DNA of 64,000 nt. Origin: Streptomyces sp. PR69 (GTDB lineage Bacteria > Actinomycetota > Actinomycetes > Streptomycetales > Streptomycetaceae). Under the pieces are notes generated by a model. That model ran no database searches and had not been told where the DNA came from. It saw nothing but the letters and a program-made list of their open reading frames with translations. The position numbers were made by a program, and so were the translations under genes. This document shows, in pieces, positions 1 to 8,054 of this stretch. The stretch's first letter is position 1, and each line of letters starts with the position of its first letter. The stretch spans positions 1 to 64,000 of the forward strand of contig NZ_JAOWCB010000001.1 of the NCBI RefSeq assembly GCF_026420845.1. The letters run 5' to 3'.

Positions 1-102
1 GTACAGGGGGTAGGGGGCGGAGCCCTCCAGTTTCGGGAAGTGGGGGTCCCCCACGCCTCCAGGGCGTAGGGGGAGGGGAGGGGAGCGCCCCGCCCGACGC
101 GC
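1..102. terminator. GC-rich hairpins downstream of cobS
   Basis: This non-coding stretch lies 3' of cobS. It contains a near-palindrome at 41-55 (GTGGGGG, one T, CCCCCAC), overlapping a second pair of arms around 50-72 (CCCCCACGCC and GGGCGTAGGGGG). The same motif recurs near 4552-4591 and, in variant form, at 21174-21227, so it belongs to a dispersed Streptomyces intergenic family that often sits at gene ends. Its role as the cobS terminator is inferred. Confidence 0.5.
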
Positions 103-1074
103 CTACGCCAGCGCGAGCGCCACCACCGCCGCCGTCGCCGCGGTCTCCGCAAGCGCGCCGAAGACATCTCCCGTCACCCCGCCGAACCGCCGCACGCAGC
201 GTCGCAGCAGCGCCTGCGCGGCGAGCAGCCCGACGGCGAGCGCGAGCGCGTGGTGCAGCGCCCCGAGCGCGCCGAAGAGCGCCCCCGCCGCCCCGGCGCA
301 GACCGCCGCCGTCGTCGCGGCGACGGCCAGCGCGCCGGGCGCCGGGACGACGCCGGCGACCGCCGCGCCCAGGCCCTCGGGGCGCGCGGCGGGGACGCCG
401 GGCCGGGAGGCGAGGGTCAGCGCGAGCCGTGCGGCCACGGCGCTCAGCACGGCTGCCGCCGCACCCCGCGGCCAGCTCTGCGCGTACAGCTCGTACACCG
501 CGGCGATCTGGGCGGACAGGACGAACAGCAGTGTGATCACACCGAACGGTCCGATGTCGGACTGCTTCATGATCCGCAGCGCGTCCGCGGCGGGCTTGCC
601 GCTGCCCAGGCCGTCCGCCGTGTCGGCGAGACCGTCCAGATGGAGCCCCCGGGTGAGGACGGCGGGGACGGCCGCGGTGGCGACGGCGGCGAGCAGTGGG
701 CCGCCGCCCAGCAGCAGGATCAGTCCGCCGGCGGCCGCCGCGGCGAGGCCGACGACGAGCCCGGCGAGCGGCGCGCACAGCATGCCGGCGCGGGCGGCGG
801 TGCGGTCCCATCGGGTGACGCGCACCGGGAGCACGGTCAGGGTGCCGAAGGCGAAGCGCAGCCCGTGCAGGCCGATGGCGGAGTCGGGGGCCGGTGCCGG
901 GGCAGGTCCCGGGGCCGACCTGGCGGCCGGGTCGGGGGCCGGTGCCGGGGCAGGTGCCGGGGCCACCCCGGCCGCCGGGTCGGAGGCGGGGTCGGGCGTT
1001 GGGCCGGACCTCGCGTCGGAGGCGGGGTCGGGCGTCGGACCGGAGGCCGGCTCCGGAGAGTGATTGGCATCCAC
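103..1074 (-). CDS. cobS: Adenosylcobinamide-GDP ribazoletransferase (cobalamin synthase)
   Basis: CobS joins alpha-ribazole (or its phosphate) to adenosylcobinamide-GDP at the membrane, the last assembly step of cobalamin. From about residue 80 the 323-aa product matches the family, with LRFAFGTLTVLPV, then RGLHLDGLADTADGLGS and MKQSDIGPFGV, the acidic D-G-L-A-D-x-x-D motif being metal-binding. Several hydrophobic segments follow. GTG at 1074 is taken as the start because it is the last in-frame start before the family region. It leaves about 75 residues of Pro/Ala/Asp-rich repeats (PAPAPAPD type) ahead of the enzyme, absent from a usual CobS of about 250 aa, so the true start is uncertain. 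cobT and cobU lie upstream on the same strand. Confidence 0.88.
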   Translation of the reverse strand: MDANHSPEPASGPTPDPASDARSGPTPDPASDPAAGVAPAPAPAPAPDPAARSAPGPAPAPAPDSAIGLHGLRFAFGTLTVLPVRVTRWDRTAARAGMLCAPLAGLVVGLAAAAAGGLILLLGGGPLLAAVATAAVPAVLTRGLHLDGLADTADGLGSGKPAADALRIMKQSDIGPFGVITLLFVLSAQIAAVYELYAQSWPRGAAAAVLSAVAARLALTLASRPGVPAARPEGLGAAVAGVVPAPGALAVAATTAAVCAGAAGALFGALGALHHALALAVGLLAAQALLRRCVRRFGGVTGDVFGALAETAATAAVVALALA

Positions 1075-1161
1075 CGCGCGAAGGGTAGCCGGACGCCTCC
1101 GACGGTAAATTGCGCATGACGCACATTCACCGGCATAACGTGTGAACCGGAAGCGGACGGC

Positions 1162-1926
1162 ATGGGTGACTGGTTCTACCGCAACATCGTCGAGCCGGGA
1201 AAGCTCCCGACGCTCCTCGCCCTGACCTCCTTCATCCTCACCTTCCTGATCACCCGGGCCGTCACCCGGCTGATCCGCGCGGGCAAGGGGCCGTTCCGCA
1301 ATGTCACACCCGGCGGGATGCACATCCACCATGTCGTCCCAGGCGTCGTCCTCACCGTGGTCGGCGGCTTCGCCTCCGTCGGCAGCGGCCGGCACGGACC
1401 CGCCGCGGCCGCCTCCGCCGTCATCTTCGGCATCGGCGTGGGCCTCGTTCTCGACGAGTTCGCGCTCATCCTCCATCTCGACGACGTCTACTGGACCGAA
1501 CAGGGCCGCCAGAGCGTCGAGGTGGTCGTTCTGGCCGCCGCGCTGGCGCTGCTGGCGCTCGGCGGCTTCTCGCCGCTCGGCGTCGACCAGCTCACGCCCG
1601 AGGAGCGGCAGAACCGGGCCGTCGTGCTGGTGACGCTCGCGGGCAACTTCCTCTTCGTCGTCATCACGCTGGTCAAGGGCAAGATGCGGATGGCCTTCAT
1701 CGGGGTGCTGGTGCCGTTCGTGGCGCTCTTCGGCGCGGTACGGCTGGCCCGGCCGGGCTCGCCGTGGGCCCGGCGCTTCTACCGGAAACGGCCGAGGGCC
1801 CGCGCCAGGGCCCGGCTGCGCTCGTACCACCACGACCGACGCTGGGACCGGCCCCGCCGCAAGTTCCAGGACCTCATCGGGGGCGCGCCCGACCGGCCGA
1901 ACCGCCGGGACGGCGTCGACCGCTGA
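1162..1926 (+). CDS. Integral membrane protein, unknown function
   Basis: The 254-aa product has about five hydrophobic segments: residues 15-33, 53-73, 84-100, 120-140 and 153-195. A very basic C-terminal tail (KRPRARARARLRS) should be cytoplasmic. The loop GMHIHHVVPG and the acidic LDEFALILHLDDVYW segment hold His and Asp/Glu residues near membrane borders, but I recognise no enzyme family. It is the only plus-strand gene inside the minus-strand cob region. Its last 53 bases overlap the 3' end of the convergent rhomboid-like gene in another frame, and it is divergent from cobS with an 87-bp gap. Confidence 0.75.
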   Translation: MGDWFYRNIVEPGKLPTLLALTSFILTFLITRAVTRLIRAGKGPFRNVTPGGMHIHHVVPGVVLTVVGGFASVGSGRHGPAAAASAVIFGIGVGLVLDEFALILHLDDVYWTEQGRQSVEVVVLAAALALLALGGFSPLGVDQLTPEERQNRAVVLVTLAGNFLFVVITLVKGKMRMAFIGVLVPFVALFGAVRLARPGSPWARRFYRKRPRARARARLRSYHHDRRWDRPRRKFQDLIGGAPDRPNRRDGVDR

Positions 1927-2608
1927 GCCCCTCGGCTGCGCCGTCGGCGGTGCGGCGCTTCACCGACAGCGCGGCGCACAGGGCGAGCACCGCCGCGATC
2001 GCCGCCAGATGCTCCTTGCCCGCCAGATTGGGTTTGACGATCACTTCGACGACCATCGCGGCGATGACCAGGCCCGCCGTGAACCAGGCCCGGTAACGCC
2101 AGCAGACGAACACCGCCAGGCCCACGACCGCGGCGGACGGCCCGGTGTCGACCACGCGCGCGTCGGAGGCCGGCAGCCCGAGGCCGGCGAAGGCGTCGGG
2201 CCCCAGGGCGACGCCGATCCGGGCGTACATCGTCCCGGCGAGCGTCGCCAGATAGGCGACCGCCAGCGTCCGCGCCCGGCCCACAGTGATCTCCGCTATG
2301 CCGAACACCAGCAGGATCTGCGCCAGCGCGCCCCACACCGGAAGGTCCAGCGCGGGCACGAACAGCGACAGCGGGGTGCGCAGCAGCGCCAGCCACAGCG
2401 GGTCCTCGGCGCGTACGGCTCCGATCTCCTGGACCGGTCCGTACCCCCACGACTGGTGCTGTACGACCTGGAACAGCGCGGTGAGGCAGACGGCCGTCAG
2501 GGTCAGGGGGACCGCTCGCCACTTGTCGGTGACGAGCGCCGTGCGCACGGTTCTGTGCAGCGGGCCCCACTCGCGGCGCGCAAAAGCAGACAAGCGGACC
2601 TCTCCCAT
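1874..2608 (-). CDS. Rhomboid-like membrane protein
   Basis: The 244-aa protein has six or so hydrophobic segments and resembles actinobacterial 'rhomboid-like' proteins. The segment VVDTGPSAAVVGLAVF lies where rhomboids carry the catalytic Gly-x-Ser-Gly, and KEHLAAIAAVLAL where they carry the second catalytic residue, His. Here the motif reads G-P-S-A, so a serine and a histidine are present but the final Gly is missing; protease activity is not assured. The ATG at 2608 is the only good start. It lies 50 bp downstream of cobT and may be co-transcribed with it. A canonical rhomboid is encoded separately at 36777-37538. Confidence 0.65.
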   Translation of the reverse strand: MGEVRLSAFARREWGPLHRTVRTALVTDKWRAVPLTLTAVCLTALFQVVQHQSWGYGPVQEIGAVRAEDPLWLALLRTPLSLFVPALDLPVWGALAQILLVFGIAEITVGRARTLAVAYLATLAGTMYARIGVALGPDAFAGLGLPASDARVVDTGPSAAVVGLAVFVCWRYRAWFTAGLVIAAMVVEVIVKPNLAGKEHLAAIAAVLALCAALSVKRRTADGAAEGLSGRRRPGGSAGRARPR

Positions 2609-2658
2609 GAAACGCGATCATATGGGGCATCACGTGTCATGACGGTCCGCCTGATCCG

Positions 2659-3777
2659 TCAGTCGTCGCTGTGCACGCTCTCGCTGCGCACGCTCCCGCT
2701 CTCCGCCTCCGCAGAACCCTGTTCGGGCTGTTCGGGCCGTTCGGGCAGTTCCGCCGCGAGCGCGGCGGCCGCCTGGACGAGGGGGAGCGCGAGCAGTGCC
2801 CCGGTTCCTTCGCCCACAGTGACGCCGTGGTCGAGCAGCGGGTTGAGCGCCATCCGGTCGAACGCCTTCGTCTGCGCCGGTTCGCCGCTGACCTGGCCCG
2901 CCAGCCACCAGTCCGGCGCGCGGAACGCGGCGCGCTGGCCGACCAGCGCGCAGGCCGCGGTGACGACCCCGTCGAGGATGACCGGCATCCGGCGCACCGC
3001 CGACTGGAGCAGAAAGCCGGTCATCGCGGCGAGGTCCGCGCCGCCGACCGCGGCGAGCAGCTCCAGCTGGTCGCCCAGCACCGGACGGGCGCGGCGAAGG
3101 GAGTCCCGGACCGCCGCGCACTTGCGCATCCAGGCCAGATCGTCGATGGCGACGCCGCCGCGTCCGGTGACCACCGAGGCGTCGGTGCCGCACAGTGCGG
3201 CGACGAGGGTGGCGGCGGGCGTCGTGCCGCCGACGCTCAGATCGCCGAGCACGACGAGGTCCGTGCCGGAGTCGGCCTCCTCGTCGGCGATGGCCATGCC
3301 GAGGCGCACGGCCGCCTCGGCCTCCTCGGCGGTGAGCGCGTCCTCGACGTCGATACGGCCGCTGCCCCGGCGCACCCGGTGGCGGACGACCTCCTCCGGC
3401 AGCAGGGCCGGGTCGCAGTCGAGACCGGCGTCCACGATGCGGACGGGAACGTCCATACGGCGGGCGAGCACGGCGACCGGGCTCGCCCCGTCCAGCACAT
3501 CCCGCACCAGCCGGTGCGCGGCGCCCGCCGGGCGGCGGGACACCCCCAGCCCGGCGACCCCGTGATCCCCGGCGAACAGCACGACCCGCGGCTGAGCCAC
3601 GGCCTTCACCGGGGCGACGCCCTGCGCGGCCGACAGCCACTCCGCGAGCTCGTCCAGCCGCCCCAGGGCCCCGGGGGCGACCGCGAGCCGCTCACGCCGG
3701 GCTTCGGCGTCGCGGCGGGTGCCGCTGTCGGGACGCTCGATCAGATCGGAGAAGTCGTCGAGATTCAACCTGCTCAT
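2659..3777 (-). CDS. cobT: Nicotinate-nucleotide--dimethylbenzimidazole phosphoribosyltransferase
   Basis: CobT makes alpha-ribazole 5'-phosphate from nicotinate mononucleotide and dimethylbenzimidazole, supplying CobS. The 372-aa product starts MSRLNLDDFSDLIERPD and shows family blocks VVLFAGDHGVAGLGVS, LGDLSVGGTTPAA, GRGGVAIDD and QTKAFDRMALNPLLDHG. The C-terminal glutamate typical of the active site falls in GVTVGEGTGALLALP. The last 30 residues are a Glu/Ser-rich tail of no known role. ATG at 3777 is chosen because upstream in-frame sequence is intergenic repeat. A 67-bp segment of its 5' coding region (3673-3739) is copied exactly upstream (see repeats). Confidence 0.93.
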   Translation of the reverse strand: MSRLNLDDFSDLIERPDSGTRRDAEARRERLAVAPGALGRLDELAEWLSAAQGVAPVKAVAQPRVVLFAGDHGVAGLGVSRRPAGAAHRLVRDVLDGASPVAVLARRMDVPVRIVDAGLDCDPALLPEEVVRHRVRRGSGRIDVEDALTAEEAEAAVRLGMAIADEEADSGTDLVVLGDLSVGGTTPAATLVAALCGTDASVVTGRGGVAIDDLAWMRKCAAVRDSLRRARPVLGDQLELLAAVGGADLAAMTGFLLQSAVRRMPVILDGVVTAACALVGQRAAFRAPDWWLAGQVSGEPAQTKAFDRMALNPLLDHGVTVGEGTGALLALPLVQAAAALAAELPERPEQPEQGSAEAESGSVRSESVHSDD

Positions 3778-4086
3778 TCGCCGAACAGTACCGGGCCCAC
3801 CCGCTCTTGGGGGTGTTGCCCCCAGCCCCCTTTCCCGCTTTGGGTGCGGGGGCTTCGGCCCTCCACGGCCCTGCGGCGCTGCGCGCTGCGGGCGTCTCCC
3901 GGGCGTGCCCGGTCTCCGCGGGCCGCGGGCCCTTTCCCGCCCACCCGCCCTCACCGCCGCGGGGCTGCGCCCCGCACCCCTGCGGCGAGGGGGCGACCGC
4001 GAGCCGCTCACGCCGGGCTTCGGCGTCGCGGCGGGTGCCGCTGTCGGGACGCTCGCCGCGGGGCTGCGCCCCGCACCCCTGCGGCG
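3673..4086. repeat. 67-bp cobT fragment duplicated upstream, flanked by 33-bp direct repeats
   Basis: Bases 3673-3739, inside cobT, are repeated without mismatch at 3989-4055 in the intergenic region. The second copy sits between two identical 33-bp segments, 3955-3987 and 4054-4086 (the latter overlapping it by two bases), so the pattern is repeat-fragment-repeat with a 99-bp period. The identity and coordinates are read directly from the sequence. The mechanism (template switching, slippage or gene conversion) is inference. Confidence 0.9.
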
Positions 4087-4692
4087 CTGCGCGCCGTGCG
4101 CCCTTCGGGCCTTGGGGCGGAGGGGCCCGTGGGCGGCGGGCCTTCAGGCCCTTGGGGTGCGGGGCCTTGCCGGGTGCGGGCGGTCGGGGCCCCTCCGGGC
4201 TCACCTCCTCGGGGCCGGCGGCGTGACCGCCCCTGTCCCGGTGCCCCGGTCTTGCCGCCGATCCCCTGCGGGGGCGCCCCTGCACGGCCCCTCCCCACCA
4301 GACGGCCCCGGCCCCCTTCCGAGCCTCGCGGGGTGCTGGAAACGGGCTGGGGGTTCCCCACGCCCTCAGGGCAATGCCGTTGCACTAACAGGCCTTCCCG
4401 GTCTCCGCCGGGCAGCTTTCCGCAGCTCTCCGGCCCGGGACCGCTGGGTAAGGCGACGGCGCCCCCAGGGCGCAGGGGGAGGGAGGGAAAGGCACCTGCC
4501 CGGGCCACAGGGGCGGCTCGCCCCGGGCCCGCGCCTGGCAAGGTGCTGGAAACGTGGGGGTCCCCCACGCCCTCAGGGCGTAGGGGGCGGGTGGGCGGGA
4601 AGGGAACCCGCCCGGGCCACGGGCAGCCCGCGCCGACAGACGGCGGCGCCCGCGAGGCCCCCGCACCCCGCCCGTCACCCGCACCCCGCCCG
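3778..4692. other. 915-bp non-coding region between cobU and cobT
   Basis: No gene is supported here: open frames in all directions are GC-driven and low in complexity. It holds the copied cobT fragment (3989-4055), two GGTGCTGGAAACG motifs (about 4332 and 4541) each followed by a GC hairpin, and the hairpin motif near 4552-4591 shared with the start of the window. I looked for a cobalamin riboswitch ahead of cobT and did not see its conserved core. Confidence 0.6.
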
Positions 4693-5901
4693 TCACCCCC
4701 GCAGCACCACCGCCTGCCCCGCCACCACCAGCACCACCTGCTCGCACTCGTCGGCGAACGCCGCGTTCAACCGCCCCAGTTCGTCCCGGAAGCGCCGCCC
4801 CGCCGCCGTCGCGGGCACCACGCCCGAGCCCGTCTCGTTGGTGACGGCGACGACCGTCCGGGTCGTCTCCCGGACGGCCGTGACGAGTTCGGCCACCCGC
4901 TTGCGCAGCGCCCCCCGCGCCGACCGGTCGCCGGCCGCCCACTTCTCGTCGTCCCAGGCGCCGACCCGGTCCATCGCATCGGTCAGCCACAGCGACAGGC
5001 AGTCGATGAGCAGCGGCGGCCCGTCCGCCGCGAGCAGCGGCACGAGGTCGCAGGTCTCGGCGGTGCGCCAGCTGCCGGGACGGCGTTCGCGGTGCAGGGC
5101 GACCCGCTCCGCCCACTCGGCGTCCCCCTCCCGCGTCCCGCCCGTCGCGACGTACAGCACGTCGGGGAAGGTCTGCAGCCGGCGTTCGGCCTCCACGGAC
5201 TTGCCGGACCGTGCGCCGCCGGTGACCAGGGTGCGGCGCGGCACGTCCGGGACGGCGTGGTACTCGCCGACGTACAGCGTCGTCCCGTCGGGCACCGCCC
5301 GCGCCCCCGCGGCCGCGAGACGCCTCGTCAGTTCCGGCCCGCCGGGCACATCGTGGTCGAGGTGCGCGGCGATGACGTCCGTGGTCGCCCCGACCGCCCC
5401 GGACGCCCGCAGCCGGGCCAGCGCGTCGGGCCGTCCGACGACGTCGGCGATGACCATGTCATACGCGGCGAGCCCCTCGGCGAGGCCCGCGGGGGCGCCG
5501 CCGGGCGGGAGGTAGAGGAGGCGTTCGCCGTCGGGGGAGGCCACCTCGTATCCCGTGCCGGGGTGGTCCATCGGCACGGCACGCACCCGGTGCCCGCTGA
5601 TGAGGGTCAGCTCGCGTCCGTCCGGCACCCGCCCGGCCGTGGGCAGCCCGGCGGGCAGGTCGAGGGCGGGCCCGTTGTGCGGATGTGTGAGCAGCACCTG
5701 CCGTACGCCGACGAGGGAGTGCCCGGCGCGCGCCGCGGCGAGCGCGGCGCCCGGAGTGAGGTCGAGCAGCAGCGCGCTGTCCACCAGAAGCGCCGTCGAG
5801 GCCCGTGCGAGGCCGCCGCGGGCGGTGGCGCAGACGGCGCAGGGGCAGTCGGGGCGGGGGAGTCCGGCGGGCGCGCCGGTGCCGAGCAGAGTCACTTCCA
5901 C
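4693..5901 (-). CDS. cobU: MBL-fold domain fused to adenosylcobinamide kinase/guanylyltransferase
   Basis: The C-terminal half (about 222-402) is CobU, which phosphorylates adenosylcobinamide and transfers GMP to it. It has the P-loop GGARSGKS at 228-235, and RVALHRERRPGSW with His270 where the guanylylated histidine is expected. LIDCLSLWLTD and VTNETGSGVVP are further family blocks. The N-terminal 220 residues resemble a PhnP-like metallo-beta-lactamase fold, with an upstream PDCPCAVC cysteine cluster. Its metal motif reads H73-P-H75-N-G-P instead of HxHxDH, so two ligands are lost. The start is GTG. The fusion gives 402 aa against about 180 for CobU alone. Confidence 0.9.
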   Translation of the reverse strand: MEVTLLGTGAPAGLPRPDCPCAVCATARGGLARASTALLVDSALLLDLTPGAALAAARAGHSLVGVRQVLLTHPHNGPALDLPAGLPTAGRVPDGRELTLISGHRVRAVPMDHPGTGYEVASPDGERLLYLPPGGAPAGLAEGLAAYDMVIADVVGRPDALARLRASGAVGATTDVIAAHLDHDVPGGPELTRRLAAAGARAVPDGTTLYVGEYHAVPDVPRRTLVTGGARSGKSVEAERRLQTFPDVLYVATGGTREGDAEWAERVALHRERRPGSWRTAETCDLVPLLAADGPPLLIDCLSLWLTDAMDRVGAWDDEKWAAGDRSARGALRKRVAELVTAVRETTRTVVAVTNETGSGVVPATAAGRRFRDELGRLNAAFADECEQVVLVVAGQAVVLRG

Positions 5902-5994
5902 GCCCCTGATCCTGCCGCGTCGCCGTCTGGCCTGCGCGCCCGGCTACGCTGCGGGCAGCAATGAGCGATCAGTCGGCGGGACCCGGGAGGCGAC

Positions 5995-6222
5995 ATGGCA
6001 TGGACGTGGCGGTTCGAGAAGTCCGACGGCACGGAGGTCCAGCCTGCGGTGCAGCCGGAGGAGTTCACCACGCAGGGCGACGCGGAGACCTGGATCGGTG
6101 AGCACTGGAAGGATCTGCTGGAGGGCGGCGCGGACCAGGTGGTGCTTTCGGACGACGGCAGAAAGGTCTACGGGCCGATGAGCCTGCACGCGGCCGAGGG
6201 AGACGGCGAGGGCGAGCGATAG
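5995..6222 (+). CDS. Small conserved hypothetical protein
   Basis: The 75-aa acidic protein begins MAWTWRFEKSDGTEV and contains WIGEHWKDLLEGGADQVVLSDD. A good ribosome site (GGGAGG) lies seven bases before the ATG. No transmembrane segment or signal peptide is visible. The length and sequence style fit small soluble proteins conserved among streptomycetes, but I know no function. It is divergent from cobU with a 93-bp gap and is followed by a long non-coding stretch. Confidence 0.75.
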   Translation: MAWTWRFEKSDGTEVQPAVQPEEFTTQGDAETWIGEHWKDLLEGGADQVVLSDDGRKVYGPMSLHAAEGDGEGER

Positions 6223-6805
6223 CCCCAGGGGGCGGGGAGCCGCGCAGTTCGCTCTCCGCCCCCGCGGGCGCGCGGACGCACGCGTGCCTCCGCGGGCTTG
6301 CAGCTGCGCGCCTCGGCCGAGTGCCGGCCACCGCGTTTCCGGCCATTCCGCCGGCGGGTCGAACTCTGCGCACCCGGGTGGGCGTCGCGTCAGTCTCCGG
6401 CGTGTGTGCGCGGGCCGAGTTCCCCGTTCCCCGTCCCCTCGCGGGCACGCGGCCCGCACCCGCCTCCGCCGGCTGCCCGACGCGGCATAAGCCCCCGCAC
6501 CCCCGGGCGCGTCAGCTTCCGCCTCCCGCAGGTGTGTTGGCCCTCCGCTTCCCGCGGGTCGGTTGAGCCCTCCGCCTCCCGCAGGCGCATCGACCATCCG
6601 GCCCCCGGCGCGGTCTGAGCCTCCGCAGCCTGGCGGGCGCGCCGAACTCCGGGCTCTGCGGGCCCGCGACCCGCAGGTCCGCAGCCCCCAGGCCCGTTGG
6701 TCCGCTGGTCCGCAGGCATCCGGCCCCTGGCCCCGCCCCCGGGCGTCCGACCCCCGCCCCCGGTCTCCCACGGGCCGCCGCGCCGCACGCCGTCGCTCCA
6801 CCGCG
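6223..6805. other. 583-bp intergenic region, nothing recognised
   Basis: The region is very GC-rich, with open frames on both strands that look like low-complexity Pro/Arg/Ser/Gly translations rather than genes. It separates two genes that converge on it from either side. I see no RNA gene, clear promoter or strong terminator hairpin. Confidence 0.5.
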
Positions 6806-7954
6806 TCATTCCATTTCGCCCAGCGTCACCTCCGCCGACCGTGCCGTACCGCCCCGCACATACTCCACGTCCACCGTGTCGCCCGGCCTCAGGGAGGCCA
6901 GCGCCTCCGCCAGGGACGTGATCGTGGTGACCGCCTTGTCGCCGACGCGGGTGATGATGTCGCCGGACCTGAGTCCCGCCTCTGCCGCCGCGCCGCCGGG
7001 CGTCACCTCCACCACCGCCACACCAGACGGCTGGTACTCGGTGTTCAGCACGGTGCGGCCCCGGATGCCGAGGGCTGCCCGGCCCGAGTCAGTGACCTGG
7101 CCGTCGCGGATGATCTGGTCCGCGATCGAGCGGACCGTGGAGGCGGGGATGGCGAACCCGATGCCCGGCGCCGCGCTGCCGCCCAGCTCGGGGTCGGTCG
7201 CGGCCAGCGTCGGCACGCCGATGACCTGGCCGTCCAGGTCGACGAGCGCGCCCCCGCTATTGCCCGGGTTGATCGCCGCCGACGTCTGGACCATGTTGCC
7301 GAACGTCGTGCCGACGCCCCCGCCCGCGCCGCTGGTGGTCACCGCGCGGCCCACCGCAGAGACGATGCCCTGGGTGACGCTGCTCGACAGGCCCAGCGGC
7401 GAGCCCATCGCCAGCACGATCTGACCCACCTCGACCTCCCCCGAATCGCCGAAGGCCGCGGGCTTCAGCCCCTCGGGCGTCTGCTCCAGCTTGATGACGG
7501 CAAGATCCTGCTCGGGGTACGAGAACACCAGCTCGGCGGTCAGCGGCTGTTCCCCGGTCGCGGTGGTCACCCGCATCGACCGCTCCCGGCCGACCACATG
7601 CGCGTTGGTGACGATATGGCCCTGGTCGTCGTAGACCACGCCGGAGCCGAGGCTGTCGTCCGCCTCGATCTGGACGACCGACGGCAGGACGTTCTCGATC
7701 ACGTTCTGGTAGTCGTCCTGGAGTTCGCTCGCCGCCTTCGGCGCGGCCGCGCGCCCCGCCGCCTGGTTCGAGGCTTCGGCCGTGGAGCGCGCCTGCCCCT
7801 GAGACGCGGGCGCGGGCGAGCCCGGCGAGCAGCCGCAGGCCAGGGCGATCACGCCGACCGCCCCGAGAACGGCGGCGGTCGTACGGCGGAGAAGGGACGT
7901 CGTACGGCGGCGAGGGGACGTCGTACGACGGCGAGGGGACAGAGAAGCGCTCAT
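6806..7954 (-). CDS. HtrA/DegP-type trypsin-like serine protease with PDZ domain
   Basis: This 382-aa exported protease probably degrades or repairs misfolded extracytoplasmic proteins. Residues 1-25 are basic, followed by a hydrophobic stretch ending in ALAC at 37-40, a possible lipobox. The protease domain spans about 85-275 with catalytic His119 (TNAHVV), Asp150 (QDLAVIK) and Ser233 (GNSGGAL). A single PDZ domain follows (about 290-378, GGAAAEAGLRSGDIITRVG). The basic N-terminus is made by three 21-bp tandem DNA repeats (7879-7941) encoding an RRRTTS-type unit. The methyltransferase and DUF3043 genes lie upstream on the same strand, about 100 bp away. Confidence 0.92.
   Translation of the reverse strand: MSASLSPRRRTTSPRRRTTSLLRRTTAAVLGAVGVIALACGCSPGSPAPASQGQARSTAEASNQAAGRAAAPKAASELQDDYQNVIENVLPSVVQIEADDSLGSGVVYDDQGHIVTNAHVVGRERSMRVTTATGEQPLTAELVFSYPEQDLAVIKLEQTPEGLKPAAFGDSGEVEVGQIVLAMGSPLGLSSSVTQGIVSAVGRAVTTSGAGGGVGTTFGNMVQTSAAINPGNSGGALVDLDGQVIGVPTLAATDPELGGSAAPGIGFAIPASTVRSIADQIIRDGQVTDSGRAALGIRGRTVLNTEYQPSGVAVVEVTPGGAAAEAGLRSGDIITRVGDKAVTTITSLAEALASLRPGDTVDVEYVRGGTARSAEVTLGEME
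7879..7941. repeat. Three 21-bp tandem repeats inside the protease gene
   Basis: Three consecutive copies of a TCGTACGGCGGCGAGGGGAC-like unit start at 7879, 7900 and 7921 with few differences. They encode RRRTTS(P/L) repeats in the positively charged part of the export signal, so copy number changes would keep the frame and alter the charge of the signal sequence. Confidence 0.85.
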
Positions 7955-8054
7955 GCTGGGAGTGTCCCCGCCGGACCGCCCCCGTTGCCCGCCGAGCGCC
8001 GCCGATCAGAGGGCCGGGGCCTTGACGCGCCCCGGCTCAGTCCTCCCGCGCGGC

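Noticed and set aside
3778-4692. Cobalamin riboswitch ahead of cobT or cobU
   Set aside because: I looked for its conserved core in the leader regions and saw none; the region is GC repeats.
2671-5964. Very long plus-strand open frame opposite cobT and cobU
   Set aside because: It is antisense to two well-recognised enzymes, its translation is Arg/Pro/Gly-rich without motifs, and such frames are forced by G/C-rich third positions on the true strand.
6223-6805. Possible extra genes in the gap before the HtrA-type protease
   Set aside because: All frames there give low-complexity Pro/Arg/Ser translations with no ribosome sites.
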